Notes: generated by a model from the letters alone, not told the origin. Numbered from the stretch's first letter, positions 42,347 to 51,422 are shown. The stretch: 54,201 bases of DNA from Serratia marcescens (GCF_001902635.1 NZ_MJAO01000029.1:1-54201), one strand, 5' to 3'. Numbers and translations are program-made.

Positions 42347-43992
42347 TTTTTCACCTCCGGCGCGGATTCACGGTACACCCCGGCGAACGAGGCGTTGCCG
42401 AACGGGCTCAGCACCAACCCCTTGATGTCGTAGCGGTAGGCCTGCAGACGCAGGGAAGAGGCCAACGGCAGCACCGGCAGCTGCTGCTCGAGGATCTTCT
42501 GCGCCTTGCGGTAGTTGTCGATGCGCTGAGACAGCTGCTGCGACAGCAGCGCGTTCTGCAGCACCTCGTCGAAGCCCGGGTCACACCAGTGAGCATAGTT
42601 GGTTTGCGAACGGATTGCCGCGCAGCTCAGCAGCGGCCGGAAGAAGCTGTCCGGATCGTTGCTGTCGGTGGCCCAGCCGGTCAGGGTCAGATCGTGGTTC
42701 ATCTCCATCAGGCGCGCTTCCTGGAAACGGCCCTCCACCGGCACGATGGTGACGTTGATGCCTACCTGGCCGAGATCGGCCTGGATCAGCTCGGCGGTTT
42801 TCAACGGGCTCGGGTTGTAAGACTGCGAGGCGGTCGGCACCCACAGCTTCAGGTTCAGCTGGCCGACGCCGGCCTGGCGGAGCATCTCGCGCGATTTGGC
42901 CGGATCGTACTCGGTGACGTGCGCGTCGTTGTCATAGGCCCAGGAGGCACGCGGCAGGATCGAGGCGGCGGTTTCCGCCGTGCCGTAATAGATCGACTGC
43001 ATCAACCGCTGGTTGTTGATCGCCAGCGAGATCGCCTGGCGCACGTTGAGATTGTCGAGCGGCGGTTTGCGGGTGTTGAACGCCAGATAGGCGATGTTCA
43101 TCCCCGGACGCAGCGTCAGGCGCAGGCGCGGATCGTCGCGCAGAATAGACAATTGGCTGGCCGCCGGATAAGCCAACACGTCACACTCGCCGGTCAGCAG
43201 TTTGGAGAGGCGGCCGGTGCCGCCGGCACCCAGATCGATCACCACCTGTGGCATGCGCGGCAGGCCTTTCCAGTAGGCGGCGTTGCGCGCCAGGCGAATA
43301 TATTGCCCCGAACGGTATTCGTTGAGCAGGAACGGGCCGCTGCCGACCGGTTCGCGGTCGATCAGCTCCTGATGGCCTTCGCGCGTCAGCAGATCGGCGT
43401 ATTCGGCGGACAGCACCGGCGCGTAGTGGGTCGCCAGGTGCCACAGGAACGAGGCGTCCGGTGACTGCAGGCGAATCTCCACCGTGTAATCGTCGAGCTT
43501 TCTCACGCTCTGCACCGAATCGCCGAACTGCAGGCTGTCGAAATAGGGGTATTCGCCGCCGTTAACGTCGTGATACGGGTGTTTCTGATCGAATACGCGC
43601 GCGAAGCTGAACACCACGTCGTCGGCGTTCAGCTTGCGGGTGGGCGTGAACCAGGCGGTAGTCTGGAACGGCACGTCCTTGCGCAGATGAAAGCGGTAGG
43701 TGGCGCCGTTGTCCAGCACCTCCCAGCTTTGCGCCAGCTCGGGGATCAGCCGATAGGTGTAGGGATCGACATCCAACAGGCGATCGTACAGCTGGGCGGC
43801 CAGGGTATCCACCGTCAGGCCGCTGCTGGCCATTTGCGGGTTGAAGGTATTCAGTATGCCGCTGACGCAATAGACAAAGCCGCTCTGGCGAATGTCCGGC
43901 AGCGGCGCCGCGGCGGGCGCGGGGGGTGTTGTCGCGGCCAGGGCGGAGCCGGTAAAGCACAACGACAAGATCCAAAGAGGTAAACCACGCAT
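42343..43992 (-). CDS. sapA: SapA, periplasmic peptide-binding protein
   Basis: A 549-residue solute-binding protein of the Opp/Dpp class. A signal peptide covers residues 1-19 (ending GSALA). The mature protein starts after a Pro/Ala-rich linker and contains [63 protein letters not shown] and [19 protein letters not shown], all as in E. coli SapA. It is the first gene of the operon and is divergent from the Zur-controlled operon starting at 44197. Confidence 0.95.
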   Translation of the reverse strand: MRGLPLWILSLCFTGSALAATTPPAPAAAPLPDIRQSGFVYCVSGILNTFNPQMASSGLTVDTLAAQLYDRLLDVDPYTYRLIPELAQSWEVLDNGATYRFHLRKDVPFQTTAWFTPTRKLNADDVVFSFARVFDQKHPYHDVNGGEYPYFDSLQFGDSVQSVRKLDDYTVEIRLQSPDASFLWHLATHYAPVLSAEYADLLTREGHQELIDREPVGSGPFLLNEYRSGQYIRLARNAAYWKGLPRMPQVVIDLGAGGTGRLSKLLTGECDVLAYPAASQLSILRDDPRLRLTLRPGMNIAYLAFNTRKPPLDNLNVRQAISLAINNQRLMQSIYYGTAETAASILPRASWAYDNDAHVTEYDPAKSREMLRQAGVGQLNLKLWVPTASQSYNPSPLKTAELIQADLGQVGINVTIVPVEGRFQEARLMEMNHDLTLTGWATDSNDPDSFFRPLLSCAAIRSQTNYAHWCDPGFDEVLQNALLSQQLSQRIDNYRKAQKILEQQLPVLPLASSLRLQAYRYDIKGLVLSPFGNASFAGVYRESAPEVKK

Positions 43993-44133
43993 AGAGGCTC
44001 ATGGGTTAATCAGCAATAGCGTTAGTGTATCGCACTCTGACCGGCAGCCCAATCCATTGAGCAAAATCGCTGAGTTTTCTGCTACTTGATTAATCAGGCC
44101 GCTCAGCGGCGTGAAAAAAAAATCCATTTGATA

Positions 44134-44148
44134 TGTTATAATATAACA
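44134..44148. promoter_or_regulatory. Zur operator and -10 region of the zinc-limitation operon
   Basis: TGTTATAATATAACA is an almost perfect palindrome that matches the enterobacterial Zur box core (as at znuA/znuC and zinT). Flanking GATA and AAAACC extend the similarity. A consensus TATAAT (44137-44142) is contained in it, so zinc-loaded Zur bound here would block RNA polymerase directly. It lies 48 bases ahead of folE2 and about 140 bases from the divergent sapA start. Confidence 0.85.
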
Positions 44149-44196
44149 AAACCATGTTACCGTTCCCCGGCAAAGTCACATAACGCAAGGGGATGT

Positions 44197-45123
44197 ATGA
44201 ACGAAGTTGCACTTCCACCACGCCGTTCGCTGCCGGACGCTCAGGCATGGCGCGGTGAAATGAGTGATGTCGGGCTCGATTGGGTCGGGATGCAAGGGAT
44301 CGCGCTGCCGCTGGAGCTGGCCGGCAAGCCACTGATGGCTAAGGTCGACGCCGGCATCAACCTGCGCGCTGAAGCGGCGTGCGAACGCGGCATTCACATG
44401 TCGCGGCTGTACCTGGCGCTGGACGAATTGACGCAGGGCGAGCTGACGCCGCAGCGCATCGGCCGAACGCTACAGGCCTTTCTGGATTCGCAGCCGGAAT
44501 ACAGCGATCGCGCCAGCCTGGCGATCAGCGGCGAGCTGTTGCTGTCGCGCCCGGCGCTGTTATCGCCGCAGCGCGGCTGGAAGGCTTACCCCCTGCGTAT
44601 CGAGGCAACTCTGGCGGACACGCTGATGCCGGCGCTAACCGTCGGCGTACCTTACTCCTCTACCTGCCCGAGTTCGGCGGCGCTCAGCCGCCAGCTGGCG
44701 CAGCAACAGTTCCAGTTTGATTTCGAACAGGCGGCGGAGCAGGTCAGCCAACGCCAGGTGAGCGATTGGCTGCTGGAACAGGGGATGCCGGCCACGCCCC
44801 ACAGCCAGCGGAGCTGGGCCTGGATCACCGTGACGCCCGAGAATGAACGGGCGTTCGAACCGGTGAAGCTGATCGATCGCATCGAACACGCGCTGGGCAC
44901 GCCGGTGCAAACGCTGGTGAAACGCCGCGACGAGCAGGCCTTCGCGCTGGCCAACGGTCAGAACCTGATGTTTTGCGAGGACGCGGCACGGCGCCTGTAT
45001 CGCATGCTGCGCAGCCAGTGCGACTACCGCGCCTTCTCGCTGCGCGTCGAGCATCAGGAGAGCCTGCATGCCCACAATGCGGTGGCGGAGCTGAGCTGGC
45101 GGGGAGAACATCATGCTGCGTAA
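44197..45123 (+). CDS. folE2: GTP cyclohydrolase FolE2 (zinc-independent type IB)
   Basis: A 308-residue enzyme of the GCYH-IB family, converting GTP to dihydroneopterin triphosphate, the first step of folate synthesis. It uses various divalent metals and so can replace zinc-dependent FolE when zinc is scarce. Conserved features include RGIHMSR (His67), PYSSTCPSS (catalytic Cys157), FCEDAARRLY and the C-terminal HAHNAVAE. AAGGGG precedes the ATG at 44197; the frame runs open further upstream, but that DNA contains the operator. It is the first gene of a three-gene operon behind the Zur box. Confidence 0.9.
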   Translation: MNEVALPPRRSLPDAQAWRGEMSDVGLDWVGMQGIALPLELAGKPLMAKVDAGINLRAEAACERGIHMSRLYLALDELTQGELTPQRIGRTLQAFLDSQPEYSDRASLAISGELLLSRPALLSPQRGWKAYPLRIEATLADTLMPALTVGVPYSSTCPSSAALSRQLAQQQFQFDFEQAAEQVSQRQVSDWLLEQGMPATPHSQRSWAWITVTPENERAFEPVKLIDRIEHALGTPVQTLVKRRDEQAFALANGQNLMFCEDAARRLYRMLRSQCDYRAFSLRVEHQESLHAHNAVAELSWRGEHHAA

Positions 45124-45673
45124 AAATCCCAGCGGCCATCTGCCGCAGGTTTCGCCGCTGGCCTACATCGATCCCACTGCCATTATTTGCGGCCGGGTGA
45201 TCGTCGAAGAGTTCGTCTATGTCGGCCCTTATGCGGTGATCCGCGCCGATGAGTTGAACGCCGCCGGTGACATGGAACCGATCGTCATCGGTTCGCATTC
45301 CAATATTCAGGACGGCGTGGTGATCCACTCCAAGAGCGGGGCGGCGGTCACCATCGGTCGCTACAGCTCGATCGCCCACCGCGCCATCGTCCACGGCCCG
45401 TGTCGCATCGACGATCGGGTGTTTATCGGTTTCAACAGCGTGCTGTTCAACTGCCACATCCGGTCCGGCTGCGTGGTGCGTTACAACGCGGTGGTGGACG
45501 GCGTGACGCTGCCGGAAAACCGCTATATCCCCTCGACCGAGCGCGTGGGGGCGGACAGCGATCTGTCGCGCTATCGCCAGGTCGATCGCGGCGCGCTGCA
45601 ATTTTCGGAAGAAGTGGCCGCCACCAACGTCGAACTGGTGCGCGGTTACCAGGCATTACGCAATGAATTTTAA
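45113..45673 (+). CDS. Gamma-carbonic-anhydrase-like hexapeptide-repeat protein
   Basis: A 186-residue left-handed beta-helix protein. Hexapeptide-type turns run from [21 protein letters not shown] to RYNAVVDG. Metal-ligand histidines of the gamma class are visible in [10 protein letters not shown] and [11 protein letters not shown]. It overlaps folE2 by 11 bases. Paralogues of this kind are found in Zur-regulated operons, where they may stand in for a zinc enzyme using iron or cobalt. Whether it is an active carbonic anhydrase is an inference. Confidence 0.85.
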   Translation: MLRKNPSGHLPQVSPLAYIDPTAIICGRVIVEEFVYVGPYAVIRADELNAAGDMEPIVIGSHSNIQDGVVIHSKSGAAVTIGRYSSIAHRAIVHGPCRIDDRVFIGFNSVLFNCHIRSGCVVRYNAVVDGVTLPENRYIPSTERVGADSDLSRYRQVDRGALQFSEEVAATNVELVRGYQALRNEF

Positions 45674-45683
45674 TGAGGCTCCC

Positions 45684-46871
45684 ATGAAACAACTTCCCGT
45701 GACCGTGCTTTCCGGCTTTCTCGGCGCCGGCAAAACCACGGTGCTGAACCATATCCTGAACAACCGGCAGGGCATGCGCGTGGCGGTGATCGTCAACGAC
45801 ATGAGCGAAGTGAACATCGACGCCGCGCTGGTGGAAAATGCCGTGCATCTCGATCGCCAGCAGGAGAAGCTGGTGGAGATGAGCAACGGCTGCATTTGCT
45901 GCACGCTGCGCGAAGACCTGCTGGTCTCGGTGCGCGAGCTGGCGCAGGACGGGCGTTTCGATTACCTGCTGATCGAATCGAGCGGCATCTCCGAACCGCT
46001 GCCGGTGGCGGAAACCTTTACGTTTGAGGACGAAAAGGGCGAAAGTCTGTCGCAGTTCGCCCGGCTGGATACCCTGGTGACGGTGGTCGACGGGGTGAAT
46101 TTCATTCAGCAGTACCAGCAGGCGCAAAGCCTGCAGGAAGCCGGCCAAAGCCTGGGCGAGGACGACCTGCGCAGCGTGGCGGACCTGCTGATCGAACAGA
46201 TCGAATTCTGCGACGTGATCCTGGTCAGCAAGACCGATCTGCTGACGGAGGCGCAGCAGGGCGAAGTGATGGCGCTGCTGGCCAGCCTGAACCCCGACGC
46301 CCGCATTGTGCCGATCGCGCCGGGCAAACTGCCGCTGGAGGCGGTGCTGAATACCGGCAGCTTCAGCTTTGAAAAGGCGCAGCAGGCGCCCGGCTGGCTG
46401 AAAGAGCTGCGCGGCGAACACGTGCCGGAAACGGAAAACTACGGCATCAGCAGCTTCGTCTATCAGGCGCGGCGGCCGTTTGCGCCGGACAAATTCTACC
46501 GCGTGATCAACGGCGACTGGGGCGGCGGAAAACTGCTGCGGTCGAAAGGTTTCTTCTGGCTGGCGACGCGGCCACGGCAGGCTGGGCAGTGGAGCCAGGC
46601 CGGCGGAATCGCCCACTACGGCCTGGCGGGCACTTTTTGGCGCGCCATCCCGCAAGATGACTGGCCGCAGGATGCAGAAACGCGGGCGCACATTCAGGAA
46701 AAATGGGTGGAGCCGTTCGGCGACATGCGCCAGGAACTGGTGTTTATCGGCCAGCATCTGCAGCAGGCGACGATCGTGCGTTTGCTGGACGACTGTTTGC
46801 TGAGCGACGATGAAATGACTGCCGGCGTGGACCACTGGCTGGATATGGCGGACCCGTTCCCTGAGTGGTAA
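45684..46871 (+). CDS. COG0523 GTPase, zinc metallochaperone (ZigA/YeiR-like)
   Basis: A 395-residue P-loop GTPase of the CobW/COG0523 family. The Walker A GFLGAGKT is at residues 11-18, the metal-binding C-x-C-C is GCICC (Cys70, 72, 73), the Walker B-like region is [12 protein letters not shown], and the base-specificity motif is SKTD. The C-terminal CobW domain includes [15 protein letters not shown] and [15 protein letters not shown] supports the ATG at 45684 rather than that at 45663. As the third gene behind a Zur box it most likely delivers zinc to a client protein under zinc limitation. Confidence 0.9.
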   Translation: MKQLPVTVLSGFLGAGKTTVLNHILNNRQGMRVAVIVNDMSEVNIDAALVENAVHLDRQQEKLVEMSNGCICCTLREDLLVSVRELAQDGRFDYLLIESSGISEPLPVAETFTFEDEKGESLSQFARLDTLVTVVDGVNFIQQYQQAQSLQEAGQSLGEDDLRSVADLLIEQIEFCDVILVSKTDLLTEAQQGEVMALLASLNPDARIVPIAPGKLPLEAVLNTGSFSFEKAQQAPGWLKELRGEHVPETENYGISSFVYQARRPFAPDKFYRVINGDWGGGKLLRSKGFFWLATRPRQAGQWSQAGGIAHYGLAGTFWRAIPQDDWPQDAETRAHIQEKWVEPFGDMRQELVFIGQHLQQATIVRLLDDCLLSDDEMTAGVDHWLDMADPFPEW

Positions 46872-46893
46872 TTGCGCAATCTTCGTGTGGTAA

Positions 46894-46946
46894 TGAGAAA
46901 AATTCTCAACAAAGTGCTTTACAGACGATACTGATAACTATTATCA
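46894..46946 (+). promoter_or_regulatory. ryhB promoter with two Fur boxes
   Basis: TGATAACTATTATCA (46932-46946) differs by one base from the 7-1-7 Fur consensus. It overlaps the -10 hexamer TATTAT (46939-46944), which has TTTACA (46918-46923) 15 bases upstream. A second, weaker palindrome TGAGAAAAATTCTCA (46894-46908) sits 38 bases further up. Iron-loaded Fur would shut the promoter. Confidence 0.8.
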
Positions 46947-46949
46947 TCG

Positions 46950-47058
46950 CCTGGCAGTTCACGGAAGGCCACAGTTTGCGGCTCTGACGTGGAAGGCACG
47001 ACATTGCTCACATTGCTTCCAGTGTTTTTTAAGCCAGCTCGGGTGCTGGCTTTTTTTT
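46950..47058 (+). ncRNA. ryhB: RyhB small RNA
   Basis: The core at 46996-47023 (GCACGACATTGCTCACATTG then CTTCCAGT) is the conserved pairing region of enterobacterial RyhB. It is followed by the same terminator hairpin as E. coli RyhB, AGCCAGC / GCTGGCT with a 6-base loop, then nine T (47051-47059). RyhB is made under iron starvation and, with Hfq, represses mRNAs of iron-using proteins such as SodB and the succinate dehydrogenase subunits. The 5' end at about 46950 is set from the -10 position. The first 45 bases differ from E. coli, as is common for this RNA. Confidence 0.9.
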
Positions 47059-47299
47059 TGCCTTATCTTTTCCGCCTGAAAAGCGCCGCCCGGTACTTGT
47101 AACGGCCCGCCTTTATCATTTACCGGCCCACAATAACTGCAGTCAGCAGTTTTGCCGGGCATGGAATTATGCGGCAGAGTATCAGCTCGGGAAAAGAGCT
47201 GCGGCTACTGGGCCGCCACGCTCGTGCCGGAGTCAAGTCATGGGTATTATTGGAACCCGTGTTAGCCTTGTTCATGCGGCCTGCAAATGACGCGTACGA

Positions 47300-47866
47300 T
47301 CAGTACGGACTTTTCGAAAAGAAAAGCCAAGAGCTGTCAATGCGAAAATCCTGTAATTGAGCAAACGAGTATTTCTTTTTGCCATACCAGGGGTCAGCGA
47401 TAAGGTATTGTCCATTGTCGTACCCGTACAAGGTAGCTGCATGACCAGTATTATACCCAATAACGATGGGCTCATCCGCTTCCAAAGCTTGAAGTATTAG
47501 CGGGGTAACACTCGGATCCAAGGTGGAAAAAAGTGTTTGATGGCTAAATATTTGCAAATGTCTCATTGGTACATCTGGATATCCCGTTTGATTACATGGA
47601 TGAGTGCCTGGGAGTTTATTTGGAAACTGCTGATTCTCCACACAGGCGTTTCTGCCTGTGGTGACGACGTCAGCATACACTTGGCATTGCCTGCTCTGCT
47701 CAACCGGAAAAACAGATTTCTCCGCTGCATAATAGTTCGCCACCGCAACCGAAGTGGCTATCCAGCACCAGTTGCTCTGTTGCTGCGGCTGGAAGTATTT
47801 ACTGAAATTTCTGATTTCGTATTTGCTAGGAGAAGATTCTGGAATGTAGAACAGATTGTCAGCCAT
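47300..47866 (-). CDS. Papain-fold cysteine protease
   Basis: A 188-residue protein with an intact papain-type site. Gln28 (oxyanion hole) is followed six residues later by the nucleophile Cys34 in NWCWIATSVAVANYY, then His142 in GHAATLYGYD and Asp158 in ADPWYG. The spacing resembles the C39/C70 (AvrRpt2-like) group. There is no signal peptide or propeptide and no double-glycine-processing partner gene, so it is not an obvious bacteriocin transporter domain. It is the third gene of an AT-rich operon, 69 bases after the second PixA-like gene. The substrate is unknown; possibilities are processing its operon partners or acting as a secreted effector. Confidence 0.8.
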   Translation of the reverse strand: MADNLFYIPESSPSKYEIRNFSKYFQPQQQSNWCWIATSVAVANYYAAEKSVFPVEQSRQCQVYADVVTTGRNACVENQQFPNKLPGTHPCNQTGYPDVPMRHLQIFSHQTLFSTLDPSVTPLILQALEADEPIVIGYNTGHAATLYGYDNGQYLIADPWYGKKKYSFAQLQDFRIDSSWLFFSKSPY

Positions 47867-47935
47867 TTGTATTCACGCCTTGGTGTAGAAAATCGTTTTG
47901 CAGAGAGTAAGCAGAATCACAGAATTTTCATTGTC

Positions 47936-48445
47936 CTACACGACTACGGTGAAGTGGGGATCCCACTGGAAATAGATAGTACGGGCTCGTAACCCCCCGG
48001 TTACCAATTTGCATTTGATCCTGTAAGTTGAGTTGCTGTTATTTATAACTTGCCCAACCCAAAAGTTGGGGTGCACATTTTCCACCTTAATCGGAAAGCC
48101 GTCTGAACCGAATATATCACCAGACAAAACTTGAAAGCCTTCAATTGACACTATATCTCCCAATGTGGTGTCGATAGGATCGATATAAAATCCAACAAAA
48201 TCCCGGAGACGTACATGCGTGTTTGGATCTAATCCACCCTGTCCGGCGCTGCCGAGATTGCCACGGTTGTCAATCATGTAGACACCTTTATTGATCACGC
48301 TCGTGCCAGCATTGGCGGATACACTGGCAGTATCCACAAAAATACGGATAACCGTTTGCGGCTTATACTCACTCCATGCTTCACTCCGAATGATCTTTGG
48401 ATTGCTATTATTGTTGGCGCTGGAAGTGGTTTCTTGATTGCTCAT
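47936..48445 (-). CDS. PixA/AidA-like inclusion body family protein
   Basis: A 169-residue protein. After a Ser/Asn-rich start, the PixA/AidA fold is seen in VIRIFVDTASV, VYMIDNRGNLGSAGQGG, a GDIVSIEGFQVLSG stretch where the family has its DxIxWR segment, and the ending IYFQWDPHFTVVV, which matches the WWDPxIxI ending of the family. PixA forms crystalline inclusions in Xenorhabdus, and AidA is quorum-controlled in Burkholderia and Ralstonia; the molecular role of both is unclear. AAGGA precedes the ATG. It starts 26 bases after its paralogue at 48472-48891. Confidence 0.72.
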   Translation of the reverse strand: MSNQETTSSANNNSNPKIIRSEAWSEYKPQTVIRIFVDTASVSANAGTSVINKGVYMIDNRGNLGSAGQGGLDPNTHVRLRDFVGFYIDPIDTTLGDIVSIEGFQVLSGDIFGSDGFPIKVENVHPNFWVGQVINNSNSTYRIKCKLVTGGLRARTIYFQWDPHFTVVV

Positions 48446-48471
48446 TGGGGGTCCTTTAATCTTCTGATGGA

Positions 48472-48891
48472 TTAAATAACGTGCAAATTATGTGGTACAC
48501 TTAGCGTCATTCCATCTCCATCACTGGTAACAAGTTCAATGGCGATGTTGTAACTGTAACTTCCGGATTCTTCGGCCTCACCGGTGTATGCATTTGGGTT
48601 ATCATAAGCGGGTTCAGGTTGTCCGCTGAACCCCCATGCCCGGCAATTGCCAATTTCAGTCAATCCGACTGTGCCCCCTGAGTTTGGGTCGACCAGAGTA
48701 ATTCGCCAATAAATTTTATCCCCCTTTGCAACCGTTGTTGCAACACTGGGGAGCGCGGAGTGAGCGGAATTGTTTCCCAATTGATTATCCATCAGATAAA
48801 TACCCTTTATTGTGCCTTCCTGGGCAAGATTTTCATCGATGCATATCAATATCTGAATGGCACAGTCGTCTATTTTGTGTGAGTGACCCAC
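48472..48891 (-). CDS. PixA/AidA-like inclusion body family protein, short
   Basis: A 139-residue paralogue of the next gene. IQILICIDENLAQEGTIKG and IYLMDNQ are the opening strands, and GDKIYWRITLVDPNSGG carries the family's conserved D-x-I-x-W-R. YSYNIAIELVTSDG and the last strand complete the beta sandwich. The GTG at 48891 is chosen because AGGAG lies 7 bases upstream and no ATG fits. It is the first gene of the operon; TATAAT on the minus strand at 49006-49011 could be its -10, giving a leader of about 100 bases. Confidence 0.68.
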   Translation of the reverse strand: MGHSHKIDDCAIQILICIDENLAQEGTIKGIYLMDNQLGNNSAHSALPSVATTVAKGDKIYWRITLVDPNSGGTVGLTEIGNCRAWGFSGQPEPAYDNPNAYTGEAEESGSYSYNIAIELVTSDGDGMTLSVPHNLHVI

Positions 48892-49501
48892 GCAAAGGCT
48901 CCTGATTTAATTAGTTGGTTGCTGTATGTTAAATTTGTCCGGTCGCGACGCGAGTCTGACCTGAAAATAGAACGTTGTTCAATGTGTTTCAGCCACCTTC
49001 CATTTATTATAAAGATGGCGGCCGATATTGGTAATAGTTAAAGTTCGCGATTGCTGCAAGATAAAACAGTACATTCATAAAATGAAATCAACAGATTTGT
49101 GAGCTGTATGGCTATTCAAAAAAATATTATATTCCTGATGGTAATATAGCAAATAGTGGTCTAACTCTTCTTCTGCCGCTTACGCCGGACGATCTCGACA
49201 GAAGTTTGAATTCTCACGCATTCACAGTCCCGTTGCGGCATTTCATACTCTTGCTCATCGACGCGCTGGCCACGAGGAGAATGCCTGTGATTATCCAACA
49301 AACTCCCATCAAGTCAGGATTCGGGCCCAAAACGATCGCCGGTGAGGTGGCGTGCCCGGAAGCGCGGGTGGGGCCTGGCTGGGATAGAAGTGACCGTCGG
49401 GAAAGGCCGACATCCCCAGGCGGCCGCTCTCTGGCCGTATATCTCAACCTGGGGCTAATAGCTGGCAGCCGGGAAAGACCGGCACCCATTTCCCATCGCT
49501 G
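48892..49501. other. Intergenic region between the PixA-like operon and pspF
   Basis: About 610 bases. The first 250 are AT-rich and hold the probable promoter of the minus-strand operon (TATAAT complement at 49006-49011). The rest becomes GC-rich and holds a truncated oxidoreductase start (49287 onward) and two similar short hairpins (49396-49411 and 49468-49483). No intact gene is visible. Confidence 0.5.
49287..49352 (+). pseudogene. 5' remnant of a short-chain dehydrogenase gene
   Basis: GAGGAG followed after 7 bases by a GTG at 49287 opens VIIQQTPIKSGFGPKTIAGEV. This looks like the N-terminal extension of a group of SDR oxidoreductases (TPxxSGFGxxTTAxEV) that precedes the Rossmann fold. 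The similarity ends after about 22 codons, where unrelated GC-rich DNA begins. So only the translation start and leader part are left. Identification is from memory of the motif. Confidence 0.4.
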
Positions 49502-50509
49502 CTATGCGTCGTCCGGCTCGCCGCTTTGCAGCAGCGCATGCTTTTTCAGCATGCCGCGCAACTGGTGATAGGTCAGCCCCAGCAGCTGCGCCGCCTTGCG
49601 TTGGTTGAACCGCCCTTGCTGCAGCGCCGCTTCGATCAGCGCCTTTTCCTGTTCCAGTTGCCAGTGTTTCAAGTCCAGCGGCAGCGCCGGCAATGCGCCG
49701 GCGCCCTCGGCGGCGGGCGCGATCGGGGCCGCCTCGCGCGGGGCGAATGGGTTGATGACGATCTCGCTCAGCGGGTTGTCGCTGTTGCCATGACGATAGA
49801 CCGAGCGTTCCACCACGTTTTTCAGTTCGCGCACGTTGCCTGGCCAGCCGTAGCCGAGCAGCGTTTGCCTGGCATGTTCGGTAAAGCCGGGAAACAGCGG
49901 CAGCGCCAGCTCGCGGCACATTTGCATGGCGAAATGCTCGGCCAGCAGCATGATATCGGGCCGGCGCTGGCGCAGCGGCGGCAGCTGCACCACGTCGAAC
50001 GCCAGCCGGTCCAGCAGATCGGCGCGGAACTTGCCCGCCGCCGCCAGCGCCGGCAGATCGTCGTTGGTGGCGCACACCAGGCGTACATCCACCCGCAGCG
50101 GCTGGCTGCCGCCCACGCGCTCCAGCTGGCCGTATTCGATCACCCGCAGCAATTTTTCCTGCACCAGCATCGGCGCGGTCGCCAGCTCATCGAGGAACAG
50201 CGTGCCGCCGTCGGCGCGCTCGAAGCGGCCCAGATGGCGCTTCTGCGCGCCGGTAAAGGCACCGGCCTCGTGGCCGAACAGTTCGGAATCCAGCAGGTTT
50301 TCATTCAGCGCCGCGCAGTTGAGCGAGATGAATGGCCCTTGCCACCGGTTGGAAAGATAGTGCAAACGGTGGGCGATCAGCTCCTTGCCGGTGCCGCGTT
50401 CGCCGATCACCAGCACCGGCTTGTTCAGCTTGGCCACCTGGGAGACTTGCTCCAAGACGTCGACAAAGGCGTTCGCTTCGCCCAACAAATTTTCTGGCTG
50501 TTCGCTCAT
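49502..50509 (-). CDS. pspF: PspF, sigma-54 activator of the phage-shock operon
   Basis: A 335-residue bacterial enhancer-binding protein without a receiver domain. The AAA+ domain has Walker A GERGTGKE, the sigma-54-contacting loop GAFTGA and Walker B GGTLFLDE. The C-terminal helix-turn-helix is QRKAAQLLGLTYHQLRGMLKK. It activates pspA from upstream sites and is held inactive by PspA. The start at 50509 (MSEQPENLLGEAN) matches the E. coli length; a TTG at 50524 would add five residues. It is divergent from pspA as in E. coli. Confidence 0.96.
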   Translation of the reverse strand: MSEQPENLLGEANAFVDVLEQVSQVAKLNKPVLVIGERGTGKELIAHRLHYLSNRWQGPFISLNCAALNENLLDSELFGHEAGAFTGAQKRHLGRFERADGGTLFLDELATAPMLVQEKLLRVIEYGQLERVGGSQPLRVDVRLVCATNDDLPALAAAGKFRADLLDRLAFDVVQLPPLRQRRPDIMLLAEHFAMQMCRELALPLFPGFTEHARQTLLGYGWPGNVRELKNVVERSVYRHGNSDNPLSEIVINPFAPREAAPIAPAAEGAGALPALPLDLKHWQLEQEKALIEAALQQGRFNQRKAAQLLGLTYHQLRGMLKKHALLQSGEPDDA

Positions 50510-50605
50510 GATGAAATTCGCCAATGTTTGGTGAAAATAATCACTCTACAGCAAGCGCGCAGAGAGTCAAAAATTAATAGTCTTTGTTTTTCAATGGAAT
50601 AAAAG

Positions 50606-50622
50606 TTGGCACGGGTTTTGAT
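50606..50622 (+). promoter_or_regulatory. Sigma-54 promoter of pspABCD
   Basis: TTGGCACG (-24 element) and, after four bases, TTGA (-12 element) match the sigma-54 consensus apart from the last C. It is 72 bases ahead of the pspA ATG. The AT-rich 90 bases towards pspF are where PspF and IHF sites would be expected, and PspF bound there would also repress its own gene. Confidence 0.85.
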
Positions 50623-50693
50623 TGTATCTTTGGGCAAGCTGTACGACTTAACGCGGCGCTTCAGACGCCATCAGAACCAAGAGGAAGTGAATT

Positions 50694-51359
50694 ATGGGTA
50701 TTTTTTCTCGTTTTGCCGACATCGTGAACGCCAACATCAACACTCTGCTGGACAAGGCGGAAGATCCGCAAAAGCTGGTGCGGTTGATGATCCAAGAGAT
50801 GGAAGACACGCTGGTTGAAGTTCGCTCTACGTCGGCGCGCGCGCTGGCGGAGAAAAAGCAGCTGCTGCGCCGCATCGAGCAGGGTGAAAACCAGCTCAGC
50901 GACTGGCAGGAAAAAGCCGAGCTGGCGTTGCGCAAAGATAAAGAAGATCTGGCCCGCGCGGCGCTGATCGAAAAACAGAAGGTGGCCGATCTGATCGCCA
51001 CGCTGACGCAGGAAGTGGCTACAGTAGAAGAAACGCTGGCGCGCATGAAGAGCGAAATCGGCGAGCTGGAAAACAAGCTGACCGAAACCCGCGCGCGGCA
51101 GCAGGCGCTGGCGCTGCGCCATCAGGCTGCATCGTCCTCCCGCGAAGTGCGCCGCCAGCTCGACAGCGGCAAGCTGGATGAAGCGATGGCGCGTTTCGAA
51201 CAGTTCGAACGCCGCATCGATCATATGGAAGCCGAAGCGGAAAGCATCAGCATCGGTAAAAAGAAGTCCCTGGACCAGGAGTTTGCCGAGCTGAAAGCCG
51301 ACGACGCCATCAGTGAGCAACTGGCGGCGCTGAAAGCCAAGATGAACCGCTCAGAGTAA
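50694..51359 (+). CDS. pspA: PspA, phage-shock protein A
   Basis: A 221-residue, almost wholly helical ESCRT-III-like protein (IM30/Vipp1 relative). The N-terminal amphipathic helix [19 protein letters not shown] binds membranes, and long coiled coils follow ([20 protein letters not shown] and [18 protein letters not shown]). It inhibits PspF at rest; under envelope stress it leaves PspF, oligomerises and stabilises the inner membrane. GAGG precedes the ATG. It is the first gene of the sigma-54-driven operon. Confidence 0.97.
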   Translation: MGIFSRFADIVNANINTLLDKAEDPQKLVRLMIQEMEDTLVEVRSTSARALAEKKQLLRRIEQGENQLSDWQEKAELALRKDKEDLARAALIEKQKVADLIATLTQEVATVEETLARMKSEIGELENKLTETRARQQALALRHQAASSSREVRRQLDSGKLDEAMARFEQFERRIDHMEAEAESISIGKKKSLDQEFAELKADDAISEQLAALKAKMNRSE

Positions 51360-51367
51360 GGCGAACC

Positions 51368-51392
51368 GCGGCCACCTGCTGGAGGTGGCCGC
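51368..51392 (+). repeat. Stable hairpin between pspA and pspB
   Basis: GCGGCCACCT / AGGTGGCCGC arms with a 5-base loop, 9 bases after the pspA stop and without a T-run. Such a stem can protect the pspA 3' end or attenuate read-through, which would fit the much higher PspA level known in this operon. Confidence 0.6.
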
Positions 51393-51422
51393 CTATCCAG
51401 GATCCGATAAGAAGGAATAACA

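Noticed and set aside
46959-47162. A 67-codon minus-strand frame at ryhB
   Set aside because: It lies opposite a well-conserved sRNA and its terminator, which fully explain the sequence.
47169-47360. A 63-codon plus-strand frame downstream of ryhB
   Set aside because: It overlaps the 3' end of the cysteine protease gene, has no clear ribosome site, and resembles nothing I know.
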